64,000 bases of DNA from a gamma proteobacterium HTCC2207 (GCA_905182275.1 CAJJAU010000003.1:1-64000); one strand, 5' to 3'; positions 18,329-29,436 are shown, numbered from the stretch's first letter. Numbers and translations are program-made. Notes: generated by a model not told the origin, from the letters alone.

Positions 18329-19762
18329 ATGACTGAAGAAACGCTTTATGACAAATTATGGAATGCGCATCTGGTCAAAGAAAACGATGACGGTTCCTCT
18401 CTACTCTATATTGATCGACATGTCCTTCATGAAGTCACCTCGCCCCAGGCGTTTGAGGGGTTGCGACTCGCGGGTCGACTGCCCTGGCGTCTGGATACCA
18501 ATATAGCCACGCCTGATCACAATATTTCAACGGATAAGGCTGAGCGAGATGCCGGTGTTGCCGGGATGGTTGACGAGGTGTCACGCATTCAGGTGCAAAC
18601 CTTAGATGACAATTGTGATCTCTATGGCATTAAAGAGTTTAAGATTAATGAAATGGGCCAGGGTATTGTGCATGTGATGGGTCCTGAATTGGGCGTTACT
18701 ATGCCCGGTATGACTGTGGTTTGTGGCGACTCTCACACTGCAACACATGGCGCATTAGCCTGTTTGGCGCATGGCATTGGTACCTCTGAGGTCGAGCACG
18801 TGTTGGCGACTCAGTGTTTGGTGACGAAGAAAATGAAAAATATGCGTGTTACCGTCAATGGTGCCCTAGGCACTGGCGTTACACCGAAAGACGTGGTCTT
18901 GGCTATCATTGGCAAAATTGGTACTGCTGGGGGAAATGGACATGCGATTGAATTCGCTGGCTCTGTGTTCCGTGAAATGTCAATTGAAGGCCGTATGACG
19001 GTATGCAATATGGCCATTGAGGCCGGTGCTCGCGTTGGAATGGTGGCGGTAGATGACAAAACCATTGATTATTGTAGGGGACGGCAGTTCGTCCCTCAGG
19101 GTGAGATGTTTGATCAGGCGGTTGGTTACTGGGAAACACTAGTCAGTGACGCTAACGCAGTTTTCGATATTGAAGTTGACTTGGTGGCCGAATCAATTGC
19201 GCCGCAAGTTACTTGGGGAACTTCTCCTGAGATGGTCGCCGCAGTGACATCATTCGTGCCAACGCTAGATGAGCAACCTTCGGAAGAGAAGCGCAAAGGT
19301 CTAGAGCGCGCTCTTGAGTATATGGGCCTTGAAGCTGGCCAGGCAATTGAGTCTATCGCTGTGGATCGTGTATTCATTGGCTCTTGTACGAATTCGCGCA
19401 TTGAAGATATGCGCGCTGCGGCGTTAATTGCTAAAGGTAGGCAAGTAGCCGGGTCGGTTAAGCAGGTACTGGTGGTGCCTGGGTCGCAAATGGTTAAGGC
19501 GCAGGCAGAAGCTGAGGGACTAGACAAGATATTTATGGCTGCTGGAATGGACTGGCGCGAGCCAGGCTGTTCTATGTGCTTGGCTATGAACGCAGACAAA
19601 CTTGGTTCTGGAGAGCACTGCGCTTCTACCAGTAATCGAAACTTTGAAGGCCGACAGGGTAGTGGCGGCCGCACTCACTTGATGAGTCCAGCAATGGCGG
19701 CGGCGGCGGCGATAGCGGGCCATATCACTGATGTACGTGCATTCTCAGGAGTGAACTCATGA
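18329..19762 (+). CDS. leuC: 3-isopropylmalate dehydratase, large subunit
   Basis: LeuC with LeuD isomerises 2-isopropylmalate to 3-isopropylmalate in leucine synthesis. The 477-residue protein has the aconitase-type cluster ligands: Cys in [12 protein letters not shown] and the CSMC pair in [10 protein letters not shown], which hold the 4Fe-4S cluster. [13 protein letters not shown] is another family motif. The leuD gene overlaps its end by 4 bases (ATGA), coupling translation of the two subunits. The LysR regulator is transcribed divergently. Confidence 0.96.
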   Translation: MTEETLYDKLWNAHLVKENDDGSSLLYIDRHVLHEVTSPQAFEGLRLAGRLPWRLDTNIATPDHNISTDKAERDAGVAGMVDEVSRIQVQTLDDNCDLYGIKEFKINEMGQGIVHVMGPELGVTMPGMTVVCGDSHTATHGALACLAHGIGTSEVEHVLATQCLVTKKMKNMRVTVNGALGTGVTPKDVVLAIIGKIGTAGGNGHAIEFAGSVFREMSIEGRMTVCNMAIEAGARVGMVAVDDKTIDYCRGRQFVPQGEMFDQAVGYWETLVSDANAVFDIEVDLVAESIAPQVTWGTSPEMVAAVTSFVPTLDEQPSEEKRKGLERALEYMGLEAGQAIESIAVDRVFIGSCTNSRIEDMRAAALIAKGRQVAGSVKQVLVVPGSQMVKAQAEAEGLDKIFMAAGMDWREPGCSMCLAMNADKLGSGEHCASTSNRNFEGRQGSGGRTHLMSPAMAAAAAIAGHITDVRAFSGVNS

Positions 19763-20406
19763 AAGCATTTACACAGCATCGTGGGTTGGTTGGTCCCATG
19801 GATAGAGCCAATGTCGACACGGACATGATTATTCCTAAACAGTTTTTAAAGTCGATCAAACGCAGTGGTTTTGGCCCTAACCTGTTTGATGAATTGCGGT
19901 ACTTGGATGAAGGTCAGCCAGGAAAGGATTGCTCTGATCGTCCGGTTAACCATAGTTTCCCTCTAAATCAGGATAGATATAAGGGAGCTTCAGTGCTCTT
20001 GGCGCGCAAGAATTTTGGTTGTGGTTCCAGCAGAGAGCATGCACCTTGGGCGTTAGAGGACTATGGGTTTCATGTCGTTATTGCGCCAAGTTATGCTGAT
20101 ATTTTTTATAATAATTGTTTTAAAAATGGCTTGTTGCCGGTGATTTTGAGCGAACAGCAAGTAGACATTTTGTTTGATGAGTTAGCTGCACAAGAGGGCT
20201 ATCAGTTATCAATAGATCTACCTACGCAGACGGTCACTACCGATTCTGGACAGGTGTTTAGTTTTGAATTGGATAAGTTTCGTAAAGAGTGCTTGTTAAA
20301 CGGCTTGGATGAGATTGGTTTGACGTTGCAAGATGCAGACCAAATTAAGCATTATGAGACCGAACGTGCGGCACAGCATCCCTGGGTATTCGGAGTAATT
20401 AAATAG
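19759..20406 (+). CDS. leuD: 3-isopropylmalate dehydratase, small subunit
   Basis: The 215-residue swivel subunit completes isopropylmalate isomerase. It shows the [15 protein letters not shown] start motif, [19 protein letters not shown] near residue 75-95 and the [15 protein letters not shown] segment. Start ATG overlaps the leuC stop (ATGA) and its own stop overlaps the leuB GTG start, so leuC, leuD and leuB form one tightly coupled operon. Length is usual. Confidence 0.96.
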   Translation: MKAFTQHRGLVGPMDRANVDTDMIIPKQFLKSIKRSGFGPNLFDELRYLDEGQPGKDCSDRPVNHSFPLNQDRYKGASVLLARKNFGCGSSREHAPWALEDYGFHVVIAPSYADIFYNNCFKNGLLPVILSEQQVDILFDELAAQEGYQLSIDLPTQTVTTDSGQVFSFELDKFRKECLLNGLDEIGLTLQDADQIKHYETERAAQHPWVFGVIK

Positions 20407-21494
20407 TGGCTAATAGTATGAAAAAGGTTTTGGTGCTCCCTGGAGATAATATTGGCCCAGAAATTATTGCTGAAGCAGTAAAGGTATTAAAAACGGTGAG
20501 CGATAAGTTTGGCTTGGGCGTCGAGTTAGATTATGCCCATTTAGGCGGTGCAGCGTTAGATGCCGTTGGTGATCCGTGCCCGCAGGAAACTTTAGATAAA
20601 GCTCGGGCTAGTGATGCGATCTTACTTGGTGCTGTGGGTGGACCGCAGTGGGATGATGTTGAACGTCATCTGCGGCCAGAAAAGGGTTTATTGGCTATTC
20701 GCTCTGAGTTGGAACTGTTTGGTAACTTGCGCCCAGCAATTATGTATCCCCAGCTGGCTCATGCGTCTTCACTAAAGCCTGAGTTTGTCTCCGGTTTAGA
20801 TATTCTAATTGTACGTGAGTTGGTGGGTGGTATTTACTTTGGTGAACCTCGCGGTATTCGGACCTTAGCAAATGGGGAGCGTGAGGGTTACAACACCTAT
20901 AAATACAATGAGTCTGAGATCCGTCGTATTGGCCGTATGGCGTTTGAAGCGGCAATGGTTCGTGGCAAGCGCCTCTGTTCAGTAGATAAGTCCAATGTGT
21001 TGGAAGCGACGATCTTGTGGCGCGAGATAATAACGGAAATGGCGGTCGATTATCCTGAAGTGGAACTGTCCCATATGTATGTAGATAATGCGGCCATGCA
21101 GCTGGTTATGCGGCCCAAGCAGTTTGATGTGGTAGTCACCGGCAATATGTTTGGCGATATTTTGTCCGATACGGCAGCTATGTTGACTGGGTCTATTGGT
21201 ATGCTCCCCTCGGCTTCGTTGGACAAAGATGGCGGTGGTATGTACGAGCCTTGTCATGGTTCAGCCCCGGATATTGCTGGTCAAGGTGTGGCTAATCCCC
21301 TAGCAACTATTTTATCGGTAGCAATGATGTTGCGTTACTCATTGAATGCGCCTGAAGCTGCAGAGGCAATAGAGCATGGGGTGAGTAAAGTGTTAGATCA
21401 AGGCTTGCGTACTGGTGATATCTATACGGCGGGTATGACTCGCGTTGGAACGGTTGATATGGGTAATGCTGTAGTCGCGGCTATCCAAGCGTAG
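20406..21494 (+). CDS. leuB: 3-isopropylmalate dehydrogenase
   Basis: LeuB oxidises and decarboxylates 3-isopropylmalate to 2-ketoisocaproate with NAD. The 362-residue protein carries [10 protein letters not shown], the substrate-binding [10 protein letters not shown], and the metal and NAD motif [21 protein letters not shown] (in part: [12 protein letters not shown]). The GTG start overlaps the last base of the leuD stop codon. An internal ATG five codons later is an alternative start. leuA is not in the window. Confidence 0.96.
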   Translation: MANSMKKVLVLPGDNIGPEIIAEAVKVLKTVSDKFGLGVELDYAHLGGAALDAVGDPCPQETLDKARASDAILLGAVGGPQWDDVERHLRPEKGLLAIRSELELFGNLRPAIMYPQLAHASSLKPEFVSGLDILIVRELVGGIYFGEPRGIRTLANGEREGYNTYKYNESEIRRIGRMAFEAAMVRGKRLCSVDKSNVLEATILWREIITEMAVDYPEVELSHMYVDNAAMQLVMRPKQFDVVVTGNMFGDILSDTAAMLTGSIGMLPSASLDKDGGGMYEPCHGSAPDIAGQGVANPLATILSVAMMLRYSLNAPEAAEAIEHGVSKVLDQGLRTGDIYTAGMTRVGTVDMGNAVVAAIQA

Positions 21495-21546
21495 CTCAAA
21501 TTTTTTAAAGCGGTAACTTTAAGTAGTAGAATTATAGGCGGAATAA

Positions 21547-22659
21547 ATGAAAAAGACAGGTCTTGTGGGATGGCGAGGAATGGTTGGCTCTGTACTAATG
21601 GAGCGAATGCGGGCTGAGAATGATTTTGAGCATATTGAGCCCATTTTTTTTACCACATCTCAGGCCGGTAGGGCTGCACCTGTCATCGGTGGGTCCACAT
21701 CGGTACTTCAAGATGCCTTTGATATCGATGCTTTAAGTAAAATGGACATCATTCTTACCTGTCAGGGAGGGGACTACACTAATCGCGTATACCCTCAGTT
21801 ACGAAACAAAGGCTGGAAGGGTTACTGGGTTGATGCCGCCTCAGCGCTGCGCACAAAATCTGACTCGATAATCGTTCTTGACCCTATTAATAGGGACATG
21901 ATCGATCAAGGTTTAGCCGATGGTGTTAAAGACTTTGTGGGTGGGAATTGCACCGTGAGTCTAATGTTGATGGGTCTTGGCGGGCTTTTCAAAGAGGGGC
22001 TGGTGGAGTGGGCGACTTCGATGACCTATCAGGCGGCGTCAGGAGCCGGTGCAAATAATATGCGCGAGTTGATTAGTCAGATGGGTGCAATTGAAAAGTC
22101 GGTAAGCCAGCAAATAACAGATCCAGCGTCAGCTATTTTGGATATAGATCGCACGGTTGCCGACACTCTGCGAGGGGATCAGCTACCTGTAGATAACTGG
22201 CAATATCCTTTGGCAGGTAGTCTTTTGCCCTATATTGATGTTCAGTTGGACAATGGTCAGAGTAAAGAGGAGTGGAAAAACCAAGTTGAGACCAACAAAA
22301 TCCTTAATCGTCAGGCTAACCCCATTCTACTTGACGGCCTCTGCGTGCGGATCGGTTCAATGCGCTGTCATAGTCAAGCACTGACCATAAAGTTGACCAA
22401 AGATGTTCCTCTGGATGAAATACACTCTATGCTCAATGATGCTAACCCATGGGCGAATGTTATACCTAATGATCGGGAGGCTTCGTTATCCGCCCTTACG
22501 CCCGCTGCGGTTACAGGAACTATGAACGTTCCAGTGGGACGTTTACGGAAGATGAATATGGGTCCCAATTATCTTTCAGCTTTTACCGTTGGCGATCAAT
22601 TGCTATGGGGCGCGGCTGAGCCGCTACGCAGAGCACTGAGAATCATAATTGCTGAGTAG
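21547..22659 (+). CDS. asd: Aspartate-semialdehyde dehydrogenase
   Basis: Asd reduces aspartyl phosphate to aspartate semialdehyde for lysine, threonine, methionine and diaminopimelate synthesis. The 370-residue protein has the N-terminal [11 protein letters not shown] nucleotide motif and the catalytic Cys in [10 protein letters not shown] near residue 135, matching the Gram-negative Asd type. It follows leuB by 52 bases in the same direction, as in Pseudomonas, and is followed by fimV. Confidence 0.95.
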   Translation: MKKTGLVGWRGMVGSVLMERMRAENDFEHIEPIFFTTSQAGRAAPVIGGSTSVLQDAFDIDALSKMDIILTCQGGDYTNRVYPQLRNKGWKGYWVDAASALRTKSDSIIVLDPINRDMIDQGLADGVKDFVGGNCTVSLMLMGLGGLFKEGLVEWATSMTYQAASGAGANNMRELISQMGAIEKSVSQQITDPASAILDIDRTVADTLRGDQLPVDNWQYPLAGSLLPYIDVQLDNGQSKEEWKNQVETNKILNRQANPILLDGLCVRIGSMRCHSQALTIKLTKDVPLDEIHSMLNDANPWANVIPNDREASLSALTPAAVTGTMNVPVGRLRKMNMGPNYLSAFTVGDQLLWGAAEPLRRALRIIIAE

Positions 22660-22842
22660 TAATAACTGAAGATAATTGTCTGCAATGACTTGTTGAGAAA
22701 CAGATGAAGATAGTTAAATCTAATTAGTACTCTGTTTTTTGACAACACAACGGTTACGATTGGATTTAGCATAGATTATCAACCTGATAATTTGCTATTA
22801 TTCGCCATGTCGTATTGATGCAGGCCACAGGAAAAGCAATCT

Positions 22843-24513
22843 ATGTTTCGGGAAAGAATTCAGTTTTTAGTCGCGTTGTTACTTGTGGTAAATGGCTCGC
22901 TTTGGTCTATCCAGTCCGCTGCTCTAACTCTTGGTGAGATAGAATTGAAGTCAGGTCTGGGTGAGTCACTTCGCGCGACAATCGAGATAGTTGGCGACAA
23001 CAATATCGATAGCAACTTATTTTCAGCTCAACTTGGAAAGGATATTGGCTCCCGCAGTCAGGAGGTTTTAGGGCAACTGGATCTAAGCACCTTGTCCTTT
23101 CAAGTGGTTGGAAATGAGTTTGGAAGCCATTACATACTCATCGATAGCCCGGCGCAAGTCCAGCAGCCGGAGCTGGACTTCCTGGTAGAGCTCCAGTGGC
23201 CAGATGATTCTGTGACAATTAGAGTAAACCTCCTATTTTTAGCTGAAAGCGCGGCAGCATTGGCACAGATAGTGGACCCTGATGTTAGCCGCTCGGTTTA
23301 TAAGGTGAGTCCTGGTGATACTTTGTGGAGTGTTGCTAGTATTTTTCGCACAGATAATTCTACGGTATGGCAGGTAATGGATGCCATGTTTAGCATTAAT
23401 CCTTCCGCATTCTTAACTGGCGATCCGAGTAAAATAATTATCGGTTCTAATATAAGTAGGCCCAGTTATAGCCAGATTGGAAATCAAAGTGGTTTTTTTG
23501 TTGCTGATCAGTTGGGTCTTGATGTTTATGGTGAGAGGGTTAACACAAATGTTATTGCTGGTACTTCTGTTGATGTAACACTGGCGTCTTTGGATGTTGC
23601 TGACTTGAATCAAGAAATCCCATACTTTAAAGTAGAGGATAGTTCCACTACTCAGCCTGTTGACGCAGAGAGAATAATCGTTGTCTCTGCTAGCAACGAA
23701 CAGCTGAAGACCTCAGGTAATACTGAGAATTCAATGCTCGCGTTGGCTCCTGAGGTATTAGAATCTGCTATGGACTTAAAGAGTGAGGTTACAAGACTCA
23801 ATGACGAGTTATTGGATGCCCAAAATGCCACCGACGAGGCGCAACATGAGACATCTGATCTGCGTGCAATAATTATATCGTTGAATGACGAAATCGTAAT
23901 CTTGCAAGACAGGTTGCAAACAACTGAAGTTAAAGAGGACAGAGCTGTTAGCCCAGGTTTAGGTGGTTCGAAATCGGGTTACTTAGGCAGCGGCCTTAGT
24001 GGCGCGCAATTGATGGCTTTAGTCATTGTGATACTAGCCGGTGTTGTTGTTTTAATCTATTACACAGTGCGCAGGGTAGTCGGGCGAAAATTAGAGCCTA
24101 TAAACGATGTAGAGGTGAGTTCTGAGTCTGACGCAGAGGCGGCTAAATTAAATTTAGAATCAGGTTTCTCGGATGACGAAATCTTTGGTAAAGGTGACCG
24201 TGAGCCAGCGGATGTTTTCGCGAACGTGGCGTCTCGGGATGATGCTATTGAGGAGTCGCTTAGCAACATCGATAGTTTTGAATTGAGTGATGAGCTTCAT
24301 CCAGAGGGTGCCTCCAATCTCGATTACTTAGATATGACAGAAAACATTGATCCGGTGGACGTAAAACTTGATCTCGCTGAAACCTATGCGGATCTTGGCG
24401 ATATTGCCGGTGCCAGGGAGATTCTCGAAGAGATTATTAGTGAGTCGAATAAGGAGGGTAAGAGGCGCGCTACTGAGGTTCTAGAGCGACTTGACTCTAA
24501 TTCTTCAAGCTGA
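22843..24513 (+). CDS. fimV: FimV/HubP-like polar organising protein
   Basis: The 556-residue protein has a signal peptide (residues 1-27), the FimV N-terminal domain (LTLGEIELKSGLGESL), a LysM peptidoglycan-binding motif near 148-195 (VSPGDTLWSVAS), a predicted coiled coil near 300-365, one transmembrane segment near 387-408, an acidic cytoplasmic region and the conserved C-terminal FimV domain (VKLDLAETYADLGD). FimV and HubP organise the cell pole for type IV pili, chemotaxis and chromosome origins. It lies between asd and truA exactly as in Pseudomonas. It is shorter than the 900-residue homologs, chiefly in the acidic cytoplasmic region. Confidence 0.9.
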   Translation: MFRERIQFLVALLLVVNGSLWSIQSAALTLGEIELKSGLGESLRATIEIVGDNNIDSNLFSAQLGKDIGSRSQEVLGQLDLSTLSFQVVGNEFGSHYILIDSPAQVQQPELDFLVELQWPDDSVTIRVNLLFLAESAAALAQIVDPDVSRSVYKVSPGDTLWSVASIFRTDNSTVWQVMDAMFSINPSAFLTGDPSKIIIGSNISRPSYSQIGNQSGFFVADQLGLDVYGERVNTNVIAGTSVDVTLASLDVADLNQEIPYFKVEDSSTTQPVDAERIIVVSASNEQLKTSGNTENSMLALAPEVLESAMDLKSEVTRLNDELLDAQNATDEAQHETSDLRAIIISLNDEIVILQDRLQTTEVKEDRAVSPGLGGSKSGYLGSGLSGAQLMALVIVILAGVVVLIYYTVRRVVGRKLEPINDVEVSSESDAEAAKLNLESGFSDDEIFGKGDREPADVFANVASRDDAIEESLSNIDSFELSDELHPEGASNLDYLDMTENIDPVDVKLDLAETYADLGDIAGAREILEEIISESNKEGKRRATEVLERLDSNSSS

Positions 24514-24550
24514 TATTTGATGAGTAATTTCCGCGACAAAAGGTTATAAA

Positions 24551-25426
24551 GTGCAACAGTCAGAGTGGAGCTACGCACCAAACTGCCGCGTTCCCAATGG
24601 GCGTAGTTTGCCTGTGGGTATCAGCCGCTACGCCGCTATAGTCAGTTATGACGGGGCTGACTTTTGCGGCTTTCAAAAACAAAAGCATAGTCCTTCGGTA
24701 CAGTCTGTAGTTGAGGCCGCTCTTTCCTATGTCGCGAATGAAGCGGTCATTGTAGGTTGTGCTGGACGCACGGATACGGGTGTCCATGCTAGTCGTCAGG
24801 TCATTCACTTCGACGCAAAAGCAATTCGCAATGGTCGAAACTGGGTGATGGGAGCAAATAGTCAGCTACCAGACTCAGTTTCGCTAGTTTGGGCTGATCG
24901 TGTACAAGACGACTTCCATTCACGTTTTAGTGCAACAGCAAGAACTTATCGGTATGTCATCGCCGCGCAAAACACTCGCCCTGCGATATTGGCCAGTGGA
25001 ATTACTTGGGTAAAAAACTCGCTTAACGTTCAAGCAATGGATGTGGCATGCAAGCATCTACTCGGAGAGCAGGACTTTTCTGCTTTTCGTGGCGCCGGTT
25101 GTCAGTCCTTATCGCCCTCTAGGAACGTTGAGCGTGCGAATGTTTATCAATCGGGACAGCTGGTTGTGTTCGAAATAACAGCCAATGCCTTTGTATTACA
25201 TATGGTGAGAAACATAGTAGGCTCGCTTATCGAAGTTGGCCTGCAGCGGCAGGAGCCGGAATGGATTCACCATCTTCTCACAGGCAGAGATAGGTGTAAA
25301 AGTGCTGCAACAGCTTCTCCCTGTGGACTTTATTTAGTTGATGTGCGTTACCCAGAGACGCACAAATTACCCTTGCTCCCAAAGGGGCCAGTATTTTTGA
25401 GTAATGAGCTGGGCGGAGGTAGTTAG
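24551..25426 (+). CDS. truA: tRNA pseudouridine synthase A
   Basis: TruA makes pseudouridine at positions 38-40 of tRNA anticodon arms. The catalytic Asp lies in GRTDTGVHA near residue 75, and the SYDGADFCGFQKQ segment is the conserved start of the fold. Start is GTG at 24551 with AAAGG 7 bases upstream, which gives a short 20-residue extension ahead of the usual start of homology (291 residues in all). trpF begins 2 bases after its stop. Confidence 0.94.
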   Translation: MQQSEWSYAPNCRVPNGRSLPVGISRYAAIVSYDGADFCGFQKQKHSPSVQSVVEAALSYVANEAVIVGCAGRTDTGVHASRQVIHFDAKAIRNGRNWVMGANSQLPDSVSLVWADRVQDDFHSRFSATARTYRYVIAAQNTRPAILASGITWVKNSLNVQAMDVACKHLLGEQDFSAFRGAGCQSLSPSRNVERANVYQSGQLVVFEITANAFVLHMVRNIVGSLIEVGLQRQEPEWIHHLLTGRDRCKSAATASPCGLYLVDVRYPETHKLPLLPKGPVFLSNELGGGS

Positions 25427-25428
25427 AA

Positions 25429-26046
25429 ATGTCAGTTGCAGTAAAAATATGTGGTATCACTGATGCGCATCAAGCAAAGATGGTTGAAGAGGCGGGCGCT
25501 GATGCTATTGGTGTTGTTCTTTATGAGAACAGTTCAAGGTATGTTGATCTCGAAGGTGCTATCGAAATTAAGCAAGCTGTCTCAGGCAGCATGCTATGCA
25601 TCGCCCTTGTGGTCAATGCTGCACCTGAGTTTATCTATCAAATAATAGAACGCTTAGCGCCTGACTTGATTCAATTTCATGGTGATGAAAGTCCTGAGTT
25701 TTGTAATCAATTTGGCTATCCATATATTCGCGCTATTAGGATGCATGAAAATCTTACTATCAGCTCGGAGGTTGAACGATATCAACCATCAGGTGGGTTC
25801 TTGTTTGATGCGTGGCACGCTGATCAATACGGTGGGACTGGCGAAAAGTTTGATTGGCAGAGGCTTCCAAAAGTGAGAGATTTCACGCTAATACTTGCCG
25901 GGGGCCTTAGTCCTGATAACGTAGCCGTGGCTATTCGAACGGTTGCGCCAGATATGGTTGACGTGAGTGGAGGGGTTGAGTCTGCAACGGGTATCAAAGA
26001 TCAGCATAAGGTAGCAGCATTTATTGATAACGCAAAAAACGCATGA
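25429..26046 (+). CDS. trpF: Phosphoribosylanthranilate isomerase
   Basis: TrpF isomerises phosphoribosylanthranilate in tryptophan synthesis. The 205-residue TIM barrel begins VKICGIT with the catalytic Cys, and has the QFHGDE motif, the catalytic Asp in FDAWH, and the phosphate-binding LAGGLSPDNV and DVSGGVE loops. Its ATG follows GGAGG at good spacing and lies 2 bases from the truA stop. As usual in this cluster it is separate from other trp genes. Confidence 0.95.
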   Translation: MSVAVKICGITDAHQAKMVEEAGADAIGVVLYENSSRYVDLEGAIEIKQAVSGSMLCIALVVNAAPEFIYQIIERLAPDLIQFHGDESPEFCNQFGYPYIRAIRMHENLTISSEVERYQPSGGFLFDAWHADQYGGTGEKFDWQRLPKVRDFTLILAGGLSPDNVAVAIRTVAPDMVDVSGGVESATGIKDQHKVAAFIDNAKNA

Positions 26047-26142
26047 CTTTATAGTGGTGCCTAACATCAACTGTCGCCTAAGCGTCTATATACTGGGTTC
26101 ATGAATCCACACTGAATGTTACAAATAATTTATTCGCTCGGC

Positions 26143-26171
26143 TTCTTGGCATCATAATGTCATGTTAGAAT
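26143..26171 (+). promoter_or_regulatory. Candidate sigma-70 promoter ahead of accD
   Basis: TTCTTG (26143-26148) and TAGAAT (26166-26171) are 17 bases apart in the 185-base gap between trpF and accD. The -10 is a one-mismatch box and the -35 is weak. Confidence 0.35.
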
Positions 26172-26231
26172 ACGGTCTACTGATGATAGGTTAACGCTCG
26201 AGTTCTCTGAACTCTAGTTAAAAGGAAGTTT

Positions 26232-27104
26232 ATGAATTGGCTCAATCGCATAAGACCTAAAGGGTCTGCTGCCACTAAAAATGAGCGCGCTAACTCTGTT
26301 CCCGAAGGGTTATGGAAAAAATGCGCTAAGTGCGCATCGCCGCTCTATCGCCCCGAATTGGAACGAAACTTATATGTTTGCCCAAAGTGCGAACACCATA
26401 TGCCTATTGGTGCTCGAAAGCGTATTGATATTTTTCTCGACAGCCTTGACATCATAGAGCTGGAGCCAGAGCTAGAGGCTATTGATAGGTTAAAATTTAA
26501 AGACGTAAAAAAATATAAAGACCGGATTCTAGACGCGCAAAAAAAGACCGGTGAGAAGGACGCACTGGTAGCCGTAGCAGGAAATCTCAAGGGTATTCCT
26601 GTGGTAGTCTGTGCCTTTGAGTTTGCCTTCAATGGTGGATCGATGGGTTATGCTGTCGGTGAGAAATTCACCCGCGCGGCTCAGCACGCGCTGGAACATC
26701 GTAAACCACTGATATGTTTTTCAGCGACCGGTGGGGCGCGTATGCAGGAAGCACTAATTTCTTTGATGCAGATGGCCAAGACTAGCGCAGTTTTGGAACG
26801 GTTAAGAATTGCAGGAGTCCCCTATATTTCTATAATGACTGATCCTGTTTATGGCGGTGTTTCGGCCAGTCTCGCCATGTTGGGGGATCTCAATATTGCA
26901 GAGCCTGGAGCAAGAGCTGGTTTTGCAGGACCAAATATCATTGAGCAAACGGTGCGTCAGAAATTACCCAAAGGTTTTCAGCGAAGTGAGTTTCTACTTG
27001 AAAAAGGGCACATTGATGCCATTATTGCTCGAAACCAAATGAGAGATCGCGTAGCGAGCTCATTGTCTAAGTTTTTAAATGTCCCTGAGCCCAGCGATGC
27101 CTAA
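26232..27104 (+). CDS. accD: Acetyl-CoA carboxylase carboxyltransferase subunit beta
   Basis: AccD with AccA transfers the carboxyl from biotin to acetyl-CoA to make malonyl-CoA for fatty acid synthesis. The 290-residue protein has an N-terminal four-Cys zinc ribbon (CAKCASPLY and CPKCEHH) and the crotonase-like carboxyltransferase core with [13 protein letters not shown] and [17 protein letters not shown] precedes the ATG. The folC frame overlaps the end of the gene. Confidence 0.96.
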   Translation: MNWLNRIRPKGSAATKNERANSVPEGLWKKCAKCASPLYRPELERNLYVCPKCEHHMPIGARKRIDIFLDSLDIIELEPELEAIDRLKFKDVKKYKDRILDAQKKTGEKDALVAVAGNLKGIPVVVCAFEFAFNGGSMGYAVGEKFTRAAQHALEHRKPLICFSATGGARMQEALISLMQMAKTSAVLERLRIAGVPYISIMTDPVYGGVSASLAMLGDLNIAEPGARAGFAGPNIIEQTVRQKLPKGFQRSEFLLEKGHIDAIIARNQMRDRVASSLSKFLNVPEPSDA

Positions 27105-28377
27105 TAGGTCCCTAGAGGAGTGGCTGGAAGAGATAGAGACGCGTCATCCCAGTGAGATAGACCTCGGCTTAGATAGAGTTTCGGCTGTCTGGGAGCGACT
27201 TAAGCAAGATATACCTCTTTCCGTGGTGGCGGATCCAGTCAGCATAATTGTCGCCGGTACAAATGGCAAAGGGTCATGCGTAGCGGCCATGCAAGCTCTG
27301 TTACTGCAGCATGGATATTCTGTTGGAGCCTTTACCTCACCTCATTTTCTTCACTATAGTGAACGAATTCGGATCGATGGTGTGGCGGTCTCTGATGACA
27401 ACATTGTCTTGGCTTTTGAGCTAATAGAATCGGTGCGTGCTGAAATATCACTAACCTATTTTGAATTTAATGCACTCGCTGCGCTGACTATTTTTCGACA
27501 AGCTAATCTCGATGCGGTGTTGCTTGAGGTTGGTCTTGGTGGCCGTCTAGACGCCGTTAATATTATTGATGCGGATGTTGCAATTTTAAGTAGTGTTGAC
27601 CTAGATCACCAAGATTGGTTGGGCAATACTCGGTCAGAAATAGCTCAAGAAAAACTTGGTGTTGCAAGGGCCGGAAAGCCTCTTGTGGTAGGCGAGACCA
27701 ATCTACCAGATGGTTTTTACAAAATGGTAGAAAATATCGGCGCAGAGCCCCTTTATAAAGGAAAAGATTTTAGCGTTGATGATGACGGTCCTGCTGGTCA
27801 GTTCTCGGTAAGCCTGAGAACTAATGAAGATACTTTGCTGATTCCACACATTACCCACCACAATTTGTTGCCAGCCAATATTGCTCTTGCTCTGCAGGCG
27901 CTAGTCAGTGCTGGATTTTCCCTGGATCCGCAGAATAGTTGCGATGCACTGGCGTCTTTGACGCTTGCTGGGCGACAACAAAAAATTAAATTTAAAAACC
28001 TCAATCTATTGCTGGATGTTGCTCATAATCCAGCTGCGGCGAGAGTCTTAGCTTCCAATATGCCTGCTGTTAAGGGCACGACGTTCGCGGTGGCCTCAGT
28101 CCTGAGCGATAAAGACTGGACTGGTATTGTTGCTGAGCTAGGGGTCAGTATAGATACTTGGTTGTTGGGGAAAATAACCGATAATCATCGTGCGATGGAG
28201 CCTCAAACTCTCTCCGAAGTAGTATACAATGCTGGTCTGAAGGGATCCTGCTTTGACTCGGTAGCATTAGCTTTCAATGAAGCAATTCACTTAGCGTGTC
28301 CTGATGATCAGATAATTGTTTTTGGTTCATTCCACACGGTTTCATCAGTATTAACGATTATTGCCAAAGAGGGTTGA
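27079..28377 (+). CDS. folC: Bifunctional folylpolyglutamate/dihydrofolate synthase
   Basis: FolC adds glutamate to dihydropteroate and to folates. The 432-residue Mur-ligase-type protein has the P-loop [12 protein letters not shown] near residue 60, the [10 protein letters not shown] motif and [10 protein letters not shown] near 315. Two starts are possible, ATG at 27079 and ATG at 27097; both overlap the end of accD and neither has a clear ribosome binding site, so reinitiation after accD is likely. dedD starts one base after the stop. Confidence 0.93.
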   Translation: MSLSPAMPNRSLEEWLEEIETRHPSEIDLGLDRVSAVWERLKQDIPLSVVADPVSIIVAGTNGKGSCVAAMQALLLQHGYSVGAFTSPHFLHYSERIRIDGVAVSDDNIVLAFELIESVRAEISLTYFEFNALAALTIFRQANLDAVLLEVGLGGRLDAVNIIDADVAILSSVDLDHQDWLGNTRSEIAQEKLGVARAGKPLVVGETNLPDGFYKMVENIGAEPLYKGKDFSVDDDGPAGQFSVSLRTNEDTLLIPHITHHNLLPANIALALQALVSAGFSLDPQNSCDALASLTLAGRQQKIKFKNLNLLLDVAHNPAAARVLASNMPAVKGTTFAVASVLSDKDWTGIVAELGVSIDTWLLGKITDNHRAMEPQTLSEVVYNAGLKGSCFDSVALAFNEAIHLACPDDQIIVFGSFHTVSSVLTIIAKEG

Positions 28378-28378
28378 T

Positions 28379-28897
28379 GTGAGTGAAGGTCTAAAGCAAC
28401 GAATCGCCGGAACTATCGTACTGGGACTTCTTGGTTTGATTGTTCTGCCTCTCATAATTGATTTTGCCGATCCAGAAAAAATCGACAGAACTACAAAGAT
28501 TCCTCCCGCGCCCTCCATTCAGCCAGTAGCACTGGACAAGGCGCAGCGACCAAGCACAGTTGACAAAAACATACCGATAATCCCTTTATTTGATATTAAA
28601 AAATCACAGCCTACGACTGAAGACGGCGTGCCTCTTGGCTTGAACTCCAACAATCTTCCCAATGCATGGATTCTGCAGGTAGGAAGCTTTATTGATGCGC
28701 GTAAATCTACTGAATTACAAAAGAAGTTGGTGAGTGCTGGGTACAAAGCATTTGGTGAAAAGATCAAAATCGCAGACCAATACCATCACCGAGTATATAT
28801 AGGGCCAAAGCTAGATCGGAGTCGGGCTCTCGAAATAAAAGTCAAGATAGATGCTAAGTTTGATACCGACTCTATAGTGCTCTCATATGAGCCGTAA
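28379..28897 (+). CDS. dedD: SPOR-domain cell division protein DedD
   Basis: DedD-like protein with one N-terminal transmembrane segment (about residues 8-27), a Pro-rich periplasmic linker and a C-terminal SPOR domain (about 95-170; WILQVGSF and YKAFGEKI) that binds denuded septal peptidoglycan. Start is GTG at 28379, preceded by GAGGG at spacing 5 and one base after the folC stop; the frame extends six codons upstream to a TTG without support. Length is then 172 residues. Position between folC and cvpA matches DedD. Confidence 0.88.
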   Translation: MSEGLKQRIAGTIVLGLLGLIVLPLIIDFADPEKIDRTTKIPPAPSIQPVALDKAQRPSTVDKNIPIIPLFDIKKSQPTTEDGVPLGLNSNNLPNAWILQVGSFIDARKSTELQKKLVSAGYKAFGEKIKIADQYHHRVYIGPKLDRSRALEIKVKIDAKFDTDSIVLSYEP

Positions 28898-28933
28898 TGC
28901 TTCGGTGTCGCCGAATACGTAAAAAGGTAGATC

Positions 28934-29434
28934 ATGGATATAGTGACGATTGATATTGCCATAGCCATTATTGTGGCGACATCCGGAATTATTAGTATGG
29001 TTCGAGGTTTTGTCAAAGAGGCCATGTCTCTGGTGATCTGGTTGGCAGCATTCTTCGTCGCTATGAGTTTCAAAGAGGTGGTAGCAGAGCTTCTGATTAA
29101 TGTCATTGAGCTTGCTTCAATTAGGCAATTGGTGGCCTGGGGTATTTTGTTTGTGGGTACTCTGTTACTCGGGGCAATGATAAATTTTTTATTGGGTAAA
29201 TTAGTTAGTTCAACTGGATTAGGCGGTACTGACAGGACGTTAGGGCTAGTTTTTGGTGTTTTTCGAGGGTTACTGATCGTACTGGCCTTGGTGGTAGTCA
29301 TTCCCAAGGCGCTTCCGGTTGATCAGGATGCTTGGTGGACTGCATCTTCGCTTATCCCTCTTTTTCAGTCGTTTGAAGAAGTGGGTAGAGAGGCTGCAGC
29401 GGCCTTTTCGGACTTTATTATGGGTTGGATCTAA
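28934..29434 (+). CDS. cvpA: CvpA family inner-membrane protein
   Basis: The 166-residue protein has four predicted transmembrane segments (about 5-22, 29-47, 65-90 and 103-122) and the family features IVATSGIISMVRGFVKE and LGGTDRTLG. CvpA was named for colicin V production and in later work is linked to envelope stress and bile tolerance; its biochemical action is not known. AAAAAGG precedes the ATG. purF starts 2 bases after its stop, the conserved cvpA-purF order. Confidence 0.9.
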   Translation: MDIVTIDIAIAIIVATSGIISMVRGFVKEAMSLVIWLAAFFVAMSFKEVVAELLINVIELASIRQLVAWGILFVGTLLLGAMINFLLGKLVSSTGLGGTDRTLGLVFGVFRGLLIVLALVVVIPKALPVDQDAWWTASSLIPLFQSFEEVGREAAAAFSDFIMGWI

Positions 29435-29436
29435 AC

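Noticed and set aside
19126-19674. 182-residue minus-strand frame inside leuC
   Set aside because: Antisense shadow of a conserved gene; no start signal or motif.
22739-22744. TTGACA upstream of fimV as a -35 box
   Set aside because: No acceptable -10 lies 16-18 bases downstream.
28786-29307. 173-residue minus-strand frame across dedD and cvpA
   Set aside because: Both plus-strand genes are well supported in this region.
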